This document shows, in pieces, positions 1 to 11,064 of a DNA stretch of 64,000 nucleotides (position 1 is the stretch's first letter; each line of letters starts with the position of its first letter). The position numbers and the translations under genes were made by a program. The stretch is from Limnomonas spitsbergensis (lineage: Eukaryota > Chlorophyta > Chlorophyceae > Chlamydomonadales). Location of the stretch: the NCBI GenBank assembly GCA_037349105.1, contig JAYJMM010000102.1, positions 2,976,001 through 3,040,000 on the forward strand, in the 5' to 3' direction. The notes under the pieces are model-generated. The model was not told the origin of the DNA and did no database searches. It saw only the letters and a program-made list of their open reading frames with translations.

Positions 1-728
1 TGTGTCTGTCAGTCTTACATTTCTGGCGTTGCATGAGAGCACAGCAAGCTAGGTTGTGCAACAGCCATGCATTTGCAATTGACAGCCCAACAGCCGGTTG
101 ACATGCACATTGGACGAAGCAACGGCTGCCTCTTTGTTTCATTCCCTTTCCCGTGCAAAACTCCCGAGGTACGGAGAAACAAAGCAAACGAGCCAGCAGG
201 GAAACTCGGGAGGAGGGCCCTCCCAGCCTCCCCTGAGCAGGCCTAGAAATTTCCCAGGGTCGCAGCCCTTTGAAAACTTGCACGCTCAAAAACATGCAGG
301 CTAAGAGGCAACCCTGCATTATGATTTTGCTTTAGGTGACAATCTTGACAGCATCAGTGGAGTTTCAGCAAGGGCTGAGCCAAACACTTCTTCCAGGGGA
401 AGAGCCTCCCGGGCACTGTACTAGCACCACTAGAGTTTTAATAGTTTAGGGCCATGTTGATCCCAGCAGATGTCGCCAAACACGCCCACATACCATACGG
501 CGAGCCCCATACCATACGGTTCGCCAGATCCTATACGGTCAGCCTCATACGGGTTCCGTAGACAGCCTCTGAAACGCCTGTCGTCCCAGAACTGTCTACG
601 GAGCAGGAGGTTGTACGTTCGGTTGTGACTTGCGGTTTGGATTGGGGGTGGGGTTTCTCAATCAAGCAAACGCAAGTGCTGTGTCTGTGCCACTACCTTC
701 CAGATAGCGTTGCCATTATTTTTTCAAC
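1..728. other. Upstream region of kinase gene
   Basis: No gene is recognised here. Short open frames exist, but none has protein-like composition or motifs. Positions 486-556 contain several close copies of an ATACGG motif (catacggcgagcc, ccatacggttcgcc, ctatacggtcagcc, catacgggttcc), which could be promoter elements of the downstream kinase gene or a degenerate tandem repeat. No TATA box is evident. Confidence 0.3.
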
Positions 729-3700
729 ATGGATTTCAAACCTTTCAGAGAATACTTGATATCCTGGCTGCTCTCGCTTCTCAGCCTCTACAGCTTATTT
801 TGCAAAGTTGTCCTGCTGCCTGGTGCCTCGTCGTCTGTTGTCTACGTCAGGTCACGCAAATTTAGACTATTGCGCCTGCTTGGTGAAGGGGGCTACGCAT
901 ACGTTTATCTTGCCAAGGAGGAAACGAGTTCGGAGGAGGTCGCAATAAAAAAGGTGTGTGGGGGACGGACATTGCACAGTAGCAAAAGCAGAAGGTTAGG
1001 GCACTCATGAAACGCAAAGAAACCTGCCGGGGGGGAAACAGCTGTCCTTGGGACGGTGATTAAGCTAAACATTTTCTTACCATGCGACCATAACTGTCTT
1101 GCAGCCCTTTACCCTGTGGCCCAGATCGCGCCAGCTGTAACGAGGAGCCTCCAAACCTAGGTCAAGTTTGATGCCATGCAACTTTATGCCATGCAACCTG
1201 GCACCATGCGACCTGATATTATGATGTGTGGAGCATGGAGGCCAGATGAGGCAGGGACCTTCTACCTGTGTGTATGTAGGGGGCATGAAAGATAGCTGCA
1301 GAGGGGCATGATGAGGCAGAGCATATCATTGCTGTACCGTACTTCCGTTGCTGGTCTGCAGATATTCATGCCCTATGCCCTAAGAGGGCTTGCAGCAATG
1401 TTAAAAAGTGCAATACTACTCTCCATGGCAGGCCAACACGGTCTTTTTCTGTCCCAGCATGCCGGTGGGTAGAAACTGATGGAAAGAAAGGAATGCTTAC
1501 TGAGGAGGCAATTTAATGATCGTCTGCTAGACGTACTGCATTTCAGCTGGCTGTCTGCCGGTAGCTCGGTACTCCTTTGGGACAGACTGAGTTCCTGCTC
1601 TTGACATCTCACTCTACTGTGGACATCTCACTCTACCGTGGGGGGGAAACTGTTGGATGTCTTTTGGAACTTAAAGCTACGATTCAGCTGCATGGCTACC
1701 TGCGGCCGAGGGGCCCTGGTGCAGCAGGTTCTGCTGCTTGGGCCCCCGGCCAAAGGTCAGTCGAAGTTTTGCCCCTGGCCAGGCCTACGATCAAGGTTTT
1801 GCCCTTGCCAGCCCAGTGTTCACTGCACTGAGGCCCTCGAAAGGTGGTCTGGCTCACAGTAAAATAACCACTGCTGACCTGAACCCTTGTGTCCTGCACG
1901 CCATTCCCCCCTCCCCCTCTCCTCCCCCTTCGCAAACCTCGTGACCCCCTACCCTCGCCCCTCCCTCCCCCCCCCCATTCCTTACCCCTTTGCTCCCCGC
2001 CTCCAACCTCCAGATCCTGGTTCCCAATCAAGAGAAGCTGCACCTGGCTATTCGTGAGATCAGCTCCCACACAAGCCTCTCCCACCGGCACATCCTGCCG
2101 GTCCTCGACCATGACATAATTGGGCCCGCCGGCTCAGCCATCCGGGCAGATGCAGCATTGAAGCTGTCATGCGCAAACAGGGACGCTTGCCTCGACCCCG
2201 AATTTGACTCAAAATCGAAGGCCTGGAGGCGCTCTGGTTCCCCTGACCGCGCCCCATACGAATTATCAACGATCTGTGTGCACCTGGACCGTACTGCGGA
2301 TGATGGATCGAGCGGTCCCGCAAGCGTCGGGGGCGCGGTCGCGTACATGGTGTTCCCGGCGTGCCGGGATGGCAGCCTGCTGGCTGAGATAGAGCAGATG
2401 CAGGCGAGGCTGAGCGAACAGAAGATCCTCGACGTGTTTATTCAGGTGACAACAGATGTTCTTGACAGATCAGTGGGACCGCGTGGTCTTAAAAACTGCT
2501 TCTGGCATTTAAGTAGACTATTGAAGGCTATGAATTGTTTAGCAAAGGACGATGGTGAGGCTCGACACTGTGCAGGGTCATCGTTGTTTGAGGTCAGGAC
2601 CACTGTTTTTTGTGTTATGTGATCACCGGAACTTAGTTAAAGAGGGTTCCCAAAGGCTAACAATTGATGAATGAAAAACAATGTTATAAGTTTGCATGGT
2701 TCATCGTTGCTTGAATTCAGGGCTGAGGCTGAGCTGGCTGTGTCTTGCAAAATTACCAGGCTGGATCAAACCAAAATTCAGATCGAAATTCAAATTTACC
2801 GATATTTGAATTAGAAATTCGAATTTGCTTCAGCTCTGCGACGCGCTGCACTACCTACACGACGTCAAGGGCATCGCGCACCTGGACGTCAAGCCGCACA
2901 ACATCCTCATCTCACGGCCGGCGCCCACAGCAGCGGACGTGGAGACCAACGTTGCGCCCCTCCACTGCAGCGGCGGGGTGGCAGCCAGGGGGTCTGGAGA
3001 TGCAGCCGGAGGTGTCGGCAGCCGGTACCACGCATATCTTATGGATTTCGGAAGTGCCTCCTCTCGTCACGCTTTTCCGGCTACCAGGTAGGTGCCTTCC
3101 CTAATTCCTGAGCCCTCAACGTTAAACCTCAACCCTGAGTTGGCCCTAAACTAGGATTGCGAAAGCGCTTATCTTGTCACGTCGTCCCTTCCGGCATCCA
3201 GGTGCCCTTAACCTTGCCTAGTTCCTGACCTCCCCTCGTCATGTCCATCCTGCTACATAGTAACCATGCCTCAATCCTGATTAAACCTCTGAAACCCATA
3301 GTAAACTGTGAGCTGCTGGCTAAGGGTTGACCTCCCTGCGTCATCAGCTGACTGGGAATTGTATGCGGTGGCCATGAAAGCACATGTTTGACTTCGAAAA
3401 ACGAAAACTCACTGCCTCTAGTTATTTAATTGTTTAGGCGAGAGTGCTGCCGTCTGGTTTCACCACGGTTCCACAAAGCAGCATTGTAGGCATTAGTGCC
3501 TAGAGTTCAGGTGGACAGGCTTGTCTCAGGCCCCTGTGTCGATGCACCCTTGAAAACCATGCGACCTGCACCAGTTATTTTTAGGGTACTCCAGCCTCCA
3601 GGCCGCCCTTACGGACATGCTAGATGGTCACCACTGGTCTCATCGGGACCGAACCTTGGCCGGCCGGCAGCCCTAGCAACATAACATGGTGCGCCTGGAC

Positions 3701-5205
3701 TGCCTGGACACAGGCCAGGGCGTAGCTGGGAAATGCAGCTGAAGCGCTTTATAACTAAGCCTGCTCCACACCTTTCCCCCCTCCCCCTCGGCCATTCCAG
3801 GCAGCAAGCGATCGCCTTGCAAGAGGAGGCCGCCGCGCACTGTACCGCAACGTACCGCGCTCCAGAGCTGTTTGACGTACAGACGGGCTTGCCGCTGGAC
3901 TACGCAAAGTGTGACGTCTGGGCCGCAGGCTGTACACTTTATCATGCGATGTACGGCGCGTCTCCGTTCCAGCGAGCGGTGGACCAGCCGGGCGGGAGCA
4001 TTGCGCTAGCAGCACTCAATGGCAGCATATCTTGGCCGCGGGCTGGGGAACGCAGGTGTGGTCAGATGAGGGCACCGGTAGGGACAAGGATGGTTTTCGT
4101 GTGGCTCTGCTGCATTCCAGCTGCCGCGGCCGAAGACTGGGGAACGCAGGTGGGGTCAGATGAGTTGGTGACTATGTTCATTTTCCTGTCGCTCCCCTGC
4201 ATCTCAGCTATCATGGCCGCGGGCTGGAGAATGTGGGTGTGATGGGATCAGGGTTTTGGGGTGTCAGTGAGATCAGGGTTGAGGGTGTCGGGGAAATCAG
4301 GGTTTAGGGTGGGAAGGGTTTTGAACATGGGCGAGGAGAGACTGAGGGCAAAATAACAATGTGGGATTTGTGTACGGGATATACGGTAGAGTTCAAGCTT
4401 TAGGGGCGGCTTAAAAATGATGAAAGGCTCTATGAGGCCATGGATGCATCATTCATGCTGCAGCATCAGTTTTCAATCTCTAGAAAGTTGTCAGCCATGC
4501 TCTTTAACATTAGTAGAGATTCCACCAGAAGTATCTTATGACAAGCTTGAATGATGTGGCTGTTGCACATCAGCATCTGGTATTCAGTGTTTTGAAAGCA
4601 CTTGTTACCGGTATGTTATGAAAGCGTCTAGTTTGGGTTTGAAACATCTGGTACGTTTTTGAAAGCATCTGGTATGTTCTTGGGAGTATCCGTTTTGGTT
4701 TTGAAAGCGTCTGGTATTCATTATTTGTTGTGTCAGAAAGGAAGGTGATGTTATGGGGCCTGTCACTTAGGGGGGCGGATGAGTCCCCCCAAACAAGGGG
4801 TTTCGGCCGGGACAGACCCTTTCCCCGCCGAAAGTTCGTCAGGAAAAAAAAACTTTCCGTCCATATCGAAAACCTGAAGTCCTGGACGCCAGTAAAATTT
4901 ACCACGGGGAAAGCCCCCATCCTATGGGTCGTCTTCGGTTGCCGGGGGCTCGTCTAACCCCCCAAGTGGCAGGCCACTTGTGCTGTACTCCCTAATCAGA
5001 TGTGCCTCCTGCCTGCCTTTTTCCTGCTAGGTACTCAGAGCCCATGCACAACCTGGTCAAGGCCTGCCTGGTGCTGGACCCAGCCCTGCGCCCCACGGCC
5101 CAGCAGCTCTTGGAGAGAGCAAGCCTGTTGATTAGTGGGAGCAGCGGATCCAGCAGCTGTCACAGCACCCTCAGTGTGCCTGGAGTTGCTGTACCGTTGT
5201 CGTGA
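729..5205 (+). CDS. STK16/NAK-family-like Ser/Thr protein kinase, 5 exons
   Basis: Exons 729-953, 2014-2445, 2834-3087, 3801-4055 and 5031-5205 join in frame (phases 0,0,2,2) to about 446 residues ending in TGA. All introns are GT-AG. A hydrophobic stretch at residues 11-31 could anchor the kinase to a membrane; known STK16 proteins are membrane-associated through lipid modification. Kinase signatures: Gly-rich loop LGEGGYAYVY (51-60), beta-3 Lys74 in VAIKK, alpha-C Glu90, catalytic loop HLDVKPHN (Asp237, Lys239, Asn242), DFG at 290-292, a STK16-type activation segment (RQQAIALQEEAAAHC), YRAPE at 322-326 and DVWAAGC. The HRD Arg is Leu236. About 65 extra residues sit between beta-4 and beta-5 in exon 2 compared with animal STK16. 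A TGTAA at 5367 is a plausible algal polyadenylation signal. The family call rests on the activation segment and subdomain order. Confidence 0.85.
954..2013. other. Kinase intron 1 with dispersed repeat B
   Basis: A 1.06-kb intron between a GTGTGTG donor and a CT-rich tract ending ctccag. Positions about 1676-1872 are a diverged copy of dispersed repeat family B (see 5426-5592), and 1905-1990 is pyrimidine-rich. Open frames here are low-complexity and not considered coding. Confidence 0.5.
3055..3240 (+). repeat. Duplicated exon-3 donor junction
   Basis: The end of kinase exon 3 with its donor (tcgtcacgcttttccggctaccag, then gtaggtgcc) recurs about 120 bp downstream within intron 3 as tgtcacgtcgtcccttccggcatccag followed by gtgccc. 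The similarity continues into ctaattcctgagccc versus ctagttcctgacctcc. It looks like an old tandem duplication of a 5' splice junction. Confidence 0.5.
4030..4250 (+). repeat. Triplicated exon-4 donor junction
   Basis: The exon-4 end plus donor (ggctggggaacgcag, then gtgtggtcagatgag, junction after 4055) is followed by gactggggaacgcag with gtggggtcagatgag (junction-like after 4149) and by ggctggagaatgtgg with gtgtgatggga (about 4235). Spacing is 94 and about 86 bp. Each copy retains a GT that could act as a donor; only the first agrees with the kinase reading frame. Confidence 0.7.
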
Positions 5206-5425
5206 GGGGTATGTACGAGGAAAGAGAAAGCCTGTTGATGAGGGGTCAGGGGTAGCTGTTCCAGCAGCTGTTTCAACACCCCCGCTGGTGTGCAAGCTGC
5301 TGCCAGACCGTTGCAGCAAGGCGTTGCTCTAGCGCGAATAATGTAGGGAGGAAACTGGAACATCTGTAACGGTATTAGAGATGTCTCATCTTCCTCTGAT
5401 CTGAAGCAGTGATTATTTTAGCACG

Positions 5426-5592
5426 CTTCAGCTACAATTCAGCTACCCCTCGGCCTTTGGCTGTGAAGGCCTAGTGCAGCAAGCTCTACAGCTTGGGCCA
5501 CCGGCCGTATGCCTGTCAAGTTTTGGTCACGATCAGCCCAGTAGTGGTCGCCCGGCGGCCCCCGAAGGTGCTCTGGTACACACTAAAATAAA
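5426..5592 (+). repeat. Dispersed repeat family B, copy
   Basis: Unit begins near cttcagctac(a)attcagctac, runs through a GC-rich core (cttgggccaccggccgta, then caagttttggtcacgatc and gcccggcggcc) and ends tctggtacacactaaaataaacacc. The same order recurs at 1676-1872, 5688-5869, 23426-23605 and 38484-38665, with fragments near 10223, 37750 and 41905. The AT-rich AAAATAAACAC end and dispersal suggest a SINE-like retroposon, but I found no clear target-site duplications. Confidence 0.6.
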
Positions 5593-5687
5593 CACCGATC
5601 TTAAGATGGAATTTGTGCGCTTCCCCTTTTCCCCTGTTGGGTTGCCTGCAAAGTGGACATACCAAGCGGTGGCGGATACGGGATCCG

Positions 5688-5869
5688 CTGTTTATTATAG
5701 AGCGCTTCAGATGCAATTCAGCTACATCACGGTTTACGGCTTGGTGGAACTGACGCAGGAAGCCCTGCTGCTTGGGCTACCGGCTGTAGGCTGGTAAAGG
5801 TTTGGTCCCCCTCGGCCAAGTGCGGCTTGCCCAACGGCCTGCTCCAGGTGGTCTGGTGCACGCTCAAGT
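5688..5869 (+). repeat. Dispersed repeat family B, second adjacent copy
   Basis: Begins tttattatagagcgcttcag like the copy at 5426 and contains the same core (cttgggctaccggctgtagg, then aaggtttggtcccc and ggtggtctggtgca). Its 3' end is interrupted by a short non-LTR insertion at 5870. Confidence 0.55.
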
Positions 5870-5997
5870 CATTGATGTTACACCTCTGGGCCATGCATAA
5901 GAAGGCTCGGCCGCGTGGGCGCCCCACTGTTCAGAAGGGAGGGGGGGCTAAAAGGAAGAGGGGACAACAGGAAGGAACAAAAGGAGAGACCGGGAAG
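5870..5997 (-). mobile_element. Short 5'-truncated LINE-type insertion (128 bp)
   Basis: Read on the minus strand it ends ...GGCCCAGAGGTGTAACATCAATG, matching the conserved 3' end of the non-LTR element at 45474-47069. It is flanked by a 12-bp target-site duplication with one mismatch: gcacgctcaagt (5858-5869) and gcatgctcaagt (5998-6009). Confidence 0.75.
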
Positions 5998-6276
5998 GCA
6001 TGCTCAAGTAGGCACATCCTAAAAGAACCCCGCCTGTTCTCCTGGACGGGGCCACAACCTACAGGATATAATGCTGGCCGTCCCCACCACACAAGTAACA
6101 CTTAACTTTCCGAATTAAGCAATGGAGAGACTCGCTGGACAGGTAAGTGCCTCGTGCAACCGATAGTTGGTTGTTTTGTGAGTTAATTAGACAGCTAAGA
6201 TGCTGCTATTATTGCAGCATTGAACTGTGAAACAGTGGATAAGGGATCAAGCCCATCCCTTCTCCCCCCCTGTCTA

Positions 6277-6395
6277 TGACGTTACACCTCTGGGCCCTGC
6301 TCAAAAAGGCTCTGCTGCGTGGGTGCCCAACTAAAGGGTTGGGAGAAAAGAACGAAACAAACACCAGCGGGCAGAAAAAAATGAGGAAAAGTCCT
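6277..6395 (-). mobile_element. Short 5'-truncated LINE-type insertion (119 bp)
   Basis: Minus-strand copy with T-rich tract, CTCCCAACCCTTTAGTTGGG, the GGCCCAGAGGTGTAACGTCA end and intervening core. A perfect 17-bp duplication, ttctccccccctgtcta, flanks it at 6260-6276 and 6396-6412. This is the clearest integration footprint in the window. Confidence 0.85.
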
Positions 6396-6412
6396 TTCTC
6401 CCCCCCTGTCTA

Positions 6413-7673
6413 GGACACTGAGTTCCAAGTTCCTGCTCATCACATAGGATGAGGGTATGGCTCCACCTTGGATCGGGTTGCTGGGTTTCATCTGGTCCCA
6501 TGTGCCTGCCCCCCTCACATAGGAGGGTGGCATTTGTAGTTTTATACACCATAGTCCTAGATAATGACGTTACACCGCTGGGCCATGCTGAGACGAAGCT
6601 CGGCCACGTCGGCAAACAAAAAAACAGCTAGGAAAGTCAAGGGAGAAGGCACAAGAGGAAAGAAAGGATAGCAAGTTCACCAGAAAGGATAGCAATGACA
6701 CCAGTGACCAGTGCTCTTTTCCACGCAGCGCAACTCTGTGGTAACAGGGCGGTGAGGGCAGAGATGGGGCTGGCAACGACGCCGCCAGGCAGCAGTATGG
6801 GCAGCCCGTGACGAAAAGGTGTGCGAGAGCAGCGGGCTGCCCGCCAGGCCCTGGCTGCTGTCACCTGTTCAAAAGATGTCCGCCCCAAAATCTCCATCCC
6901 GATAGAGAGTCATAAATGGGCTGGGCGGATCCACTTGGCCCCGTTGTTTTACATGGCTCACCCCGTCTACCGTTTCTACCGCCGCAATCAATCTGGGCCG
7001 CTGTTGTCAACACGATTCAACCGAGGGCCATGCCGATGCACACCGCAGGCTCCCCCTTCGGTGACCGGTGCAGCATGCCTAGGCCTGCAAAGGGCCGAGA
7101 CCAACTGCATGGAGCGGTCCTCCCACTTGTAATCGGGCGCAGACACGGGCGTCGGCTCTATTGAGGCCTTACTGGCTGAGGAGGAGCCCCTGGGAAGGAG
7201 TGGGTACTCAGCCACATGCCCACATACCCACATGTACTCAACTACATCTCTCAAGTGATGAACAACACTTAACAGCTGAGGAGGAGGCCTGGGGGATGTT
7301 CAGCAAGCACGCCTAGCCCTGACTCCCCCAAGTGCATGCCCCCTGAGCGCGGGAGCATTCGCGGGCTGGGGGACCGCCTGGCTGGGTGCCTGCTACTGTT
7401 GTGAGTACATGGAGATTGCAGCTGCTGCCAAGAAGGTCTGGTTTTGGAACCAGGCCCACCTGGCTGCTTGTCACGCATTGTTGCCTCCTGCGGCAATTTC
7501 CTGTTATGTGGCTGTGTGGTATGACTCCAGGCGGCTGGTGCTTTATGTACCTGTGGCGACCCTAAATAAACACGATTTTGAACTTGAGTGCCCCGGTGTC
7601 AGGGGATCAGGCTATTGCCGTTCCATACACTGGCAAGCATTTGAAGGGGTGGTGGAAACGTCAGCATCTGGTC
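6413..7673. other. Intergenic, diverged retroposon fragments
   Basis: No gene recognised. A diverged minus-orientation LINE 3' end begins near 6563 (aatgacgttacaccgctggg). Positions 6510-6562 (cctcacataggagggtggca, then caccatagtcctagat) resemble 47297-47340, so both belong to a further dispersed repeat. Short open frames have no recognisable motifs. Confidence 0.35.
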
Positions 7674-7685
7674 ACATAGTTTTAG

Positions 7686-7754
7686 GCGCCCTTTAGTCAG
7701 GCGCCCACGCGGCCAAGCCCTTTTTGAGCAGGGCTCAGAGGTGTAACGTCATTG
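7686..7754 (+). mobile_element. Short LINE-type insertion (69 bp)
   Basis: Contains gcgcccacgcggccaagccc and ends agaggtgtaacgtcattg. Perfect 12-bp duplications acatagttttag flank it at 7674-7685 and 7755-7766. The element is only about 70 bp long, far shorter than an autonomous copy, so it is a 5'-truncated insertion or a very small non-autonomous derivative. Confidence 0.85.
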
Positions 7755-7766
7755 ACATAGTTTTAG

Positions 7767-8461
7767 TTGTGCCGTCATTAACCTTTCTTTTGTCACTACC
7801 TCTCAGCCTTGTAAGCCTCGCTGGGCTGCAGAGTACGAGCCTGGGCTATTCCATACCGGAGACAGAAAGGAATTTGACGGAGGTGCTCTGAGCATGAGTT
7901 ATTGAGTTGGTCGCCGCACAATTTATTTAACATTTTTACGAGTTACATGCCCCTCAGACATTCTCCTCAGGCCCTGCACATACAAAATGTAAGTGTCCTG
8001 AGGGGGTACTGAACGAATACAAACGGCTTTTGAACGCATTTCCCGGTTTGGGGGTTCCATTATAACTAACATGGTCAACAGTTTTTCACACAATCAGAGA
8101 TTCAGAGCGAAACATTGAGCGGCCAAGCCTTAGTTGTCCATTATGCGGTCCAGTTTAAAAAAACAATCAATGCAAAGATGTCATTGATGTGACACGGGCA
8201 TGCCATTTATTGCTCAGCTAAATCAGCACATTGTTTCGCTACACCAGCACACTAGGAGTGAACACAGAGCGCAGACTACATGTATGCAACACGATTTATT
8301 ACTGGCACTGACTGCTGGCGTGCCCAGGAAGAGAGAGGAAGCACGAACCCTTGGGCGGGGCCGGAAAGGTAAGAGCACAGTGCAGCTTGCGGGGGAGCCA
8401 CATTTGACGGCTGCGTACAACGGCACACTAGCTATGTCTGGTAGTGATGACATTCATCACA
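7767..8461. other. Intergenic, nothing recognised
   Basis: No gene, mobile element or strong repeat recognised. The open frame starting at 8200 on the plus strand reads into the downstream TCATCC-rich tract and has no protein-family signature. Confidence 0.3.
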
Positions 8462-8640
8462 TGAACATGAGCTTCCTGTCACCCATCTTGTTATGGTGCT
8501 GTGTCTTCTCCTCGTCAGGCTGGTCATCGTCGTCGTCATCAGCATCATCCTCATCCTCATCCTTGTCCTCATCCTTATCGTCATCCTTATCCTCATCAGC
8601 ATCCTTATCAGCCTCATCAGCATCCTTATCCTCATCCAGT
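8462..8640 (-). other. TCATCC-rich repeat, possible acidic terminal exon
   Basis: The plus strand is a degenerate tcatcctcatcc repeat at 8519-8638. On the minus strand it reads a 50-residue Asp/Glu/Lys tract (LDEDKDADEADKD...) followed by QPDEEKTQHHNKMGDRK and a TGA at 8462. That could be the acidic C-terminal exon of an unidentified gene, since such tails occur in several ER and nuclear proteins, or simply a microsatellite. No upstream exon was identified, so I do not call a gene. Confidence 0.25.
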
Positions 8641-9162
8641 GTCAGATACTCTCTCTTTTAAGGACCCTCTATTTATTGGGTTCATAACAATGACCTCCAA
8701 CCTGAATTCACAGAATCCGGGAACCTTGTGTATATCCGTCGCAGCTAGGATCTGAAGGAAAGAAACGCTCAGACGTAGCCCATAGACGTAGCTCCCTAGC
8801 ACTCCGCATCCCATGCGGCCATTTGCAGCCGGAAGATCCCGTGTCTGGCACTCTGGCTTGTTGTTCATAGTAGTGCGTGCAGATAGCTCATGTGCAGCCC
8901 TGCCCCACTGTTTATTTTCATGCATACCTACTTCTCGACCCACTTCTTGACAGTCCGGCGGTGGCCCTAGCAGCAGGCCAGGGCTTGCTGCACCAGGCCT
9001 CCTGAGCCGTGGGCAGAGATGTAGCTGATGTGTAGACGCACTCAAATAGGTAAGGCTCTGCATCTCTCCACACACATTTTTTGTTGCTGCCCATCCTGCA
9101 GCCCAGCGTGGACGTGGCCTGCTCACTCCTGCGGCCCTGCCCCCTCCTTCTTGGTCATGCAC

Positions 9163-9235
9163 AGTCAATGACATTACACCTCTGGGCCATGCTGGCACGG
9201 CTCGGCCGCGTGGGCCCCTACTGTCTGTTCGGGAG
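9163..9235 (-). mobile_element. Diverged LINE-type 3'-end copy
   Basis: Begins caatgacattacacctctgggcc and continues gctcggccgcgtggg, the reverse complement of the LINE 3' end. No exact target-site duplication was found; ggtcatgcacagt upstream and ggtcatacaatgt near 9265 are a weak candidate pair. Confidence 0.5.
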
Positions 9236-9406
9236 GAAAATAAAGTAGTAGCTAGTCATTCCACTGGTCATACAATGTAAATTCCTATCAGTGTAAAAAA
9301 ATATACATTTCTGTTAAATGAGGTTGTTGCACTGCTGGTGCTGGGCCTGCTCCGCTAATGTAGGGAGACGCTACATCGCTGTGCTTGAGGAGGCAGGATA
9401 TGGATC

Positions 9407-9637
9407 ATGACTGCCGTGCAAAACCTCTTGAAGCCTTCCATACCAATGGTAATATGGTATGCCAATTCAGATAAAATAAACGAGACACTCGATACCAGTA
9501 CCCTTGCGATGTTCAGGCAACGGAATAGGCGAATAGCTGAGCTGAGGTCATTAGTCACAGAATCACCTTTCCTTTGGCCAATCAAGGACGCTTCCATTTC
9601 ATGTTCGATCGGAGACAAAGGATGGGACACCAGGTGA
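9407..9637 (+). other. Unassigned 76-codon open frame or exon
   Basis: Composition is protein-like (charged, non-repetitive, e.g. MFRQRNRRIAELRSLV), and a donor-like cag/gtgaat lies at its end just before a tandem repeat. No family is recognised and no neighbouring exons could be joined. It may be chance. Confidence 0.15.
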
Positions 9638-9654
9638 ATCCTAGGTCAGAGCAG

Positions 9655-9830
9655 AGAGTGACCTGCAGCTACAGTGCAGCTACCTGCAGCTAGAGTGACA
9701 TGCTGCTACAGCTAGTGTGACCTGCAGCTACAGCTAAAGTGACCTGCAGCTACTGCTAGTGCGACCTGCAGCTGCAGTGCAGCTACCTGCTGCTACAGCT
9801 AGAGGAACCTGCAGCTACCCAGTGTTACAC
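9655..9830 (+). repeat. Tandem repeat, gtgacctgcagctacagcta units
   Basis: Imperfect repeats of about 22-30 bp built from gtgacctgcagctacagcta and tgcagctac. They begin just after the donor-like site that ends the 9407 open frame. No coding potential is proposed. Confidence 0.7.
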
Positions 9831-9944
9831 ACCCAGCAACACTGAATTGAGCTGAGTCATTCCCCACCGGCTCCATGCGGCCTAGGGTTCAGCAGAGACC
9901 AGCTTGTCAATTACGTTATGTTAAGTGTTCGCCTCTGGTGTTAG

Positions 9945-10075
9945 GTGTTCACCTCTGGGTCCTGCTCAAAAAGACTCGGCCGCGTGGGCGCCTAACTAAG
10001 GGGTTGGGAGAAAAGAACGAAACAAACACAAGGGGTCAGGGAAAAAAGGAGGAAAAGTGGGAAATAATGTGAAAG
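9945..10075 (-). mobile_element. LINE-type 3'-end copy
   Basis: Reverse complement of the LINE terminal region, including cacctctgggtcctgctc, ggccgcgtgggcgccta and the gttgggagaaaagaacgaaa tract. Its outer end lies in a locally duplicated gttaggtgttc(g/a)cctctgg sequence, so the insertion boundary is unclear. Confidence 0.6.
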
Positions 10076-11064
10076 GCCCAGCAGGTAAGCACTGTTATAA
10101 ACCGAGCATCACTGAGCCTGCAAGCCTTTGATCTCTCACGGTACTCTCCGGCCGCCGCTTTGCCTGCTCCTTAATCTGGCCTTTGTCGACGCCTTCAACA
10201 TTCCCCAGCTCGTTGTTTTCATCCTCTATTATTTATAACTGTTTAGGCCGGCCTACGTCTGGTAGGGACCTTATCTTGACAGGCCTGCGGCCGGCCGGTG
10301 GGTTGCAATCCCTCCTTCAAGTAAGCCCAAACAAAGACCAACTGCTCACGGCGGGCTTTTAGCACATGGCAATCCACCTCCATAACCGAATATGGTCAGT
10401 CGGACCACAGTGGGTTATTAGTGAGCTTCATCACCACCACTGCCACCACCACCACCACCATGGTAATCGTATTTCACAGTTCATGACCGTAGTGAAATCT
10501 GCTCTCAAAGGCACTTCATGCCAGGGTCGTTAGGAAGGTATTCAGCTGATGGACAAAGGACAGGTCGTCATCTTTACATTTTATTGAACACCCTGAAGGG
10601 TACAATCTGGGGGATTCAACCCTAGACTCCAACCATGGAATTTCCTATCAACACCCACAAGGATGGCATGGGGGAGAAAATGGCCACACTGCTTATTTTA
10701 GGGTGCTCTAGGGTCTCCAGCTCTGACTGAGCTACATCATGGCCTACGGTCACGGTAGGCCTGGTTAATGACGTGGCACCTCTGGTCCCTGCTAAAAAGG
10801 CTTGGCTACACGGGCCTGGCTTGTAGGGAAAGGAAACTAAAGAAAATACGGTAGAGAGGGACATCAAAAAGGAAACAGCTGAAAAATGAAAGTAAGCCCC
10901 TCATCCCGGGTCATCACACTTGTGACCATGCTCTGAAGCTCAAAGGCCGAATTCACGGATTTCACAGAATCCAAAGAATTCACAAAAATCACGAAATCCA
11001 CAGAATTCACAGATGCAGCTTTTTATTTTGGTCACAGAAGCAGGCCTGTACCCCCAAATTTAGC
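10076..11064. other. Intergenic and BT1 3' flank
   Basis: Contains a fragment resembling repeat family B at 10223-10310, a short CAC microsatellite at 10432-10461, another diverged LINE 3'-end copy at 10763-10860 (minus), and AATTCACAGA-type repeats at 10950-11010. On the minus strand, AATAAA lies about 40 bp beyond the BT1 stop codon. No gene recognised. Confidence 0.4.

Noticed and set aside
8632..9198. 188-residue minus-strand open frame
   Set aside because: It starts inside a LINE 3'-end copy, has no motif, and the acidic repeat below it is in another frame.
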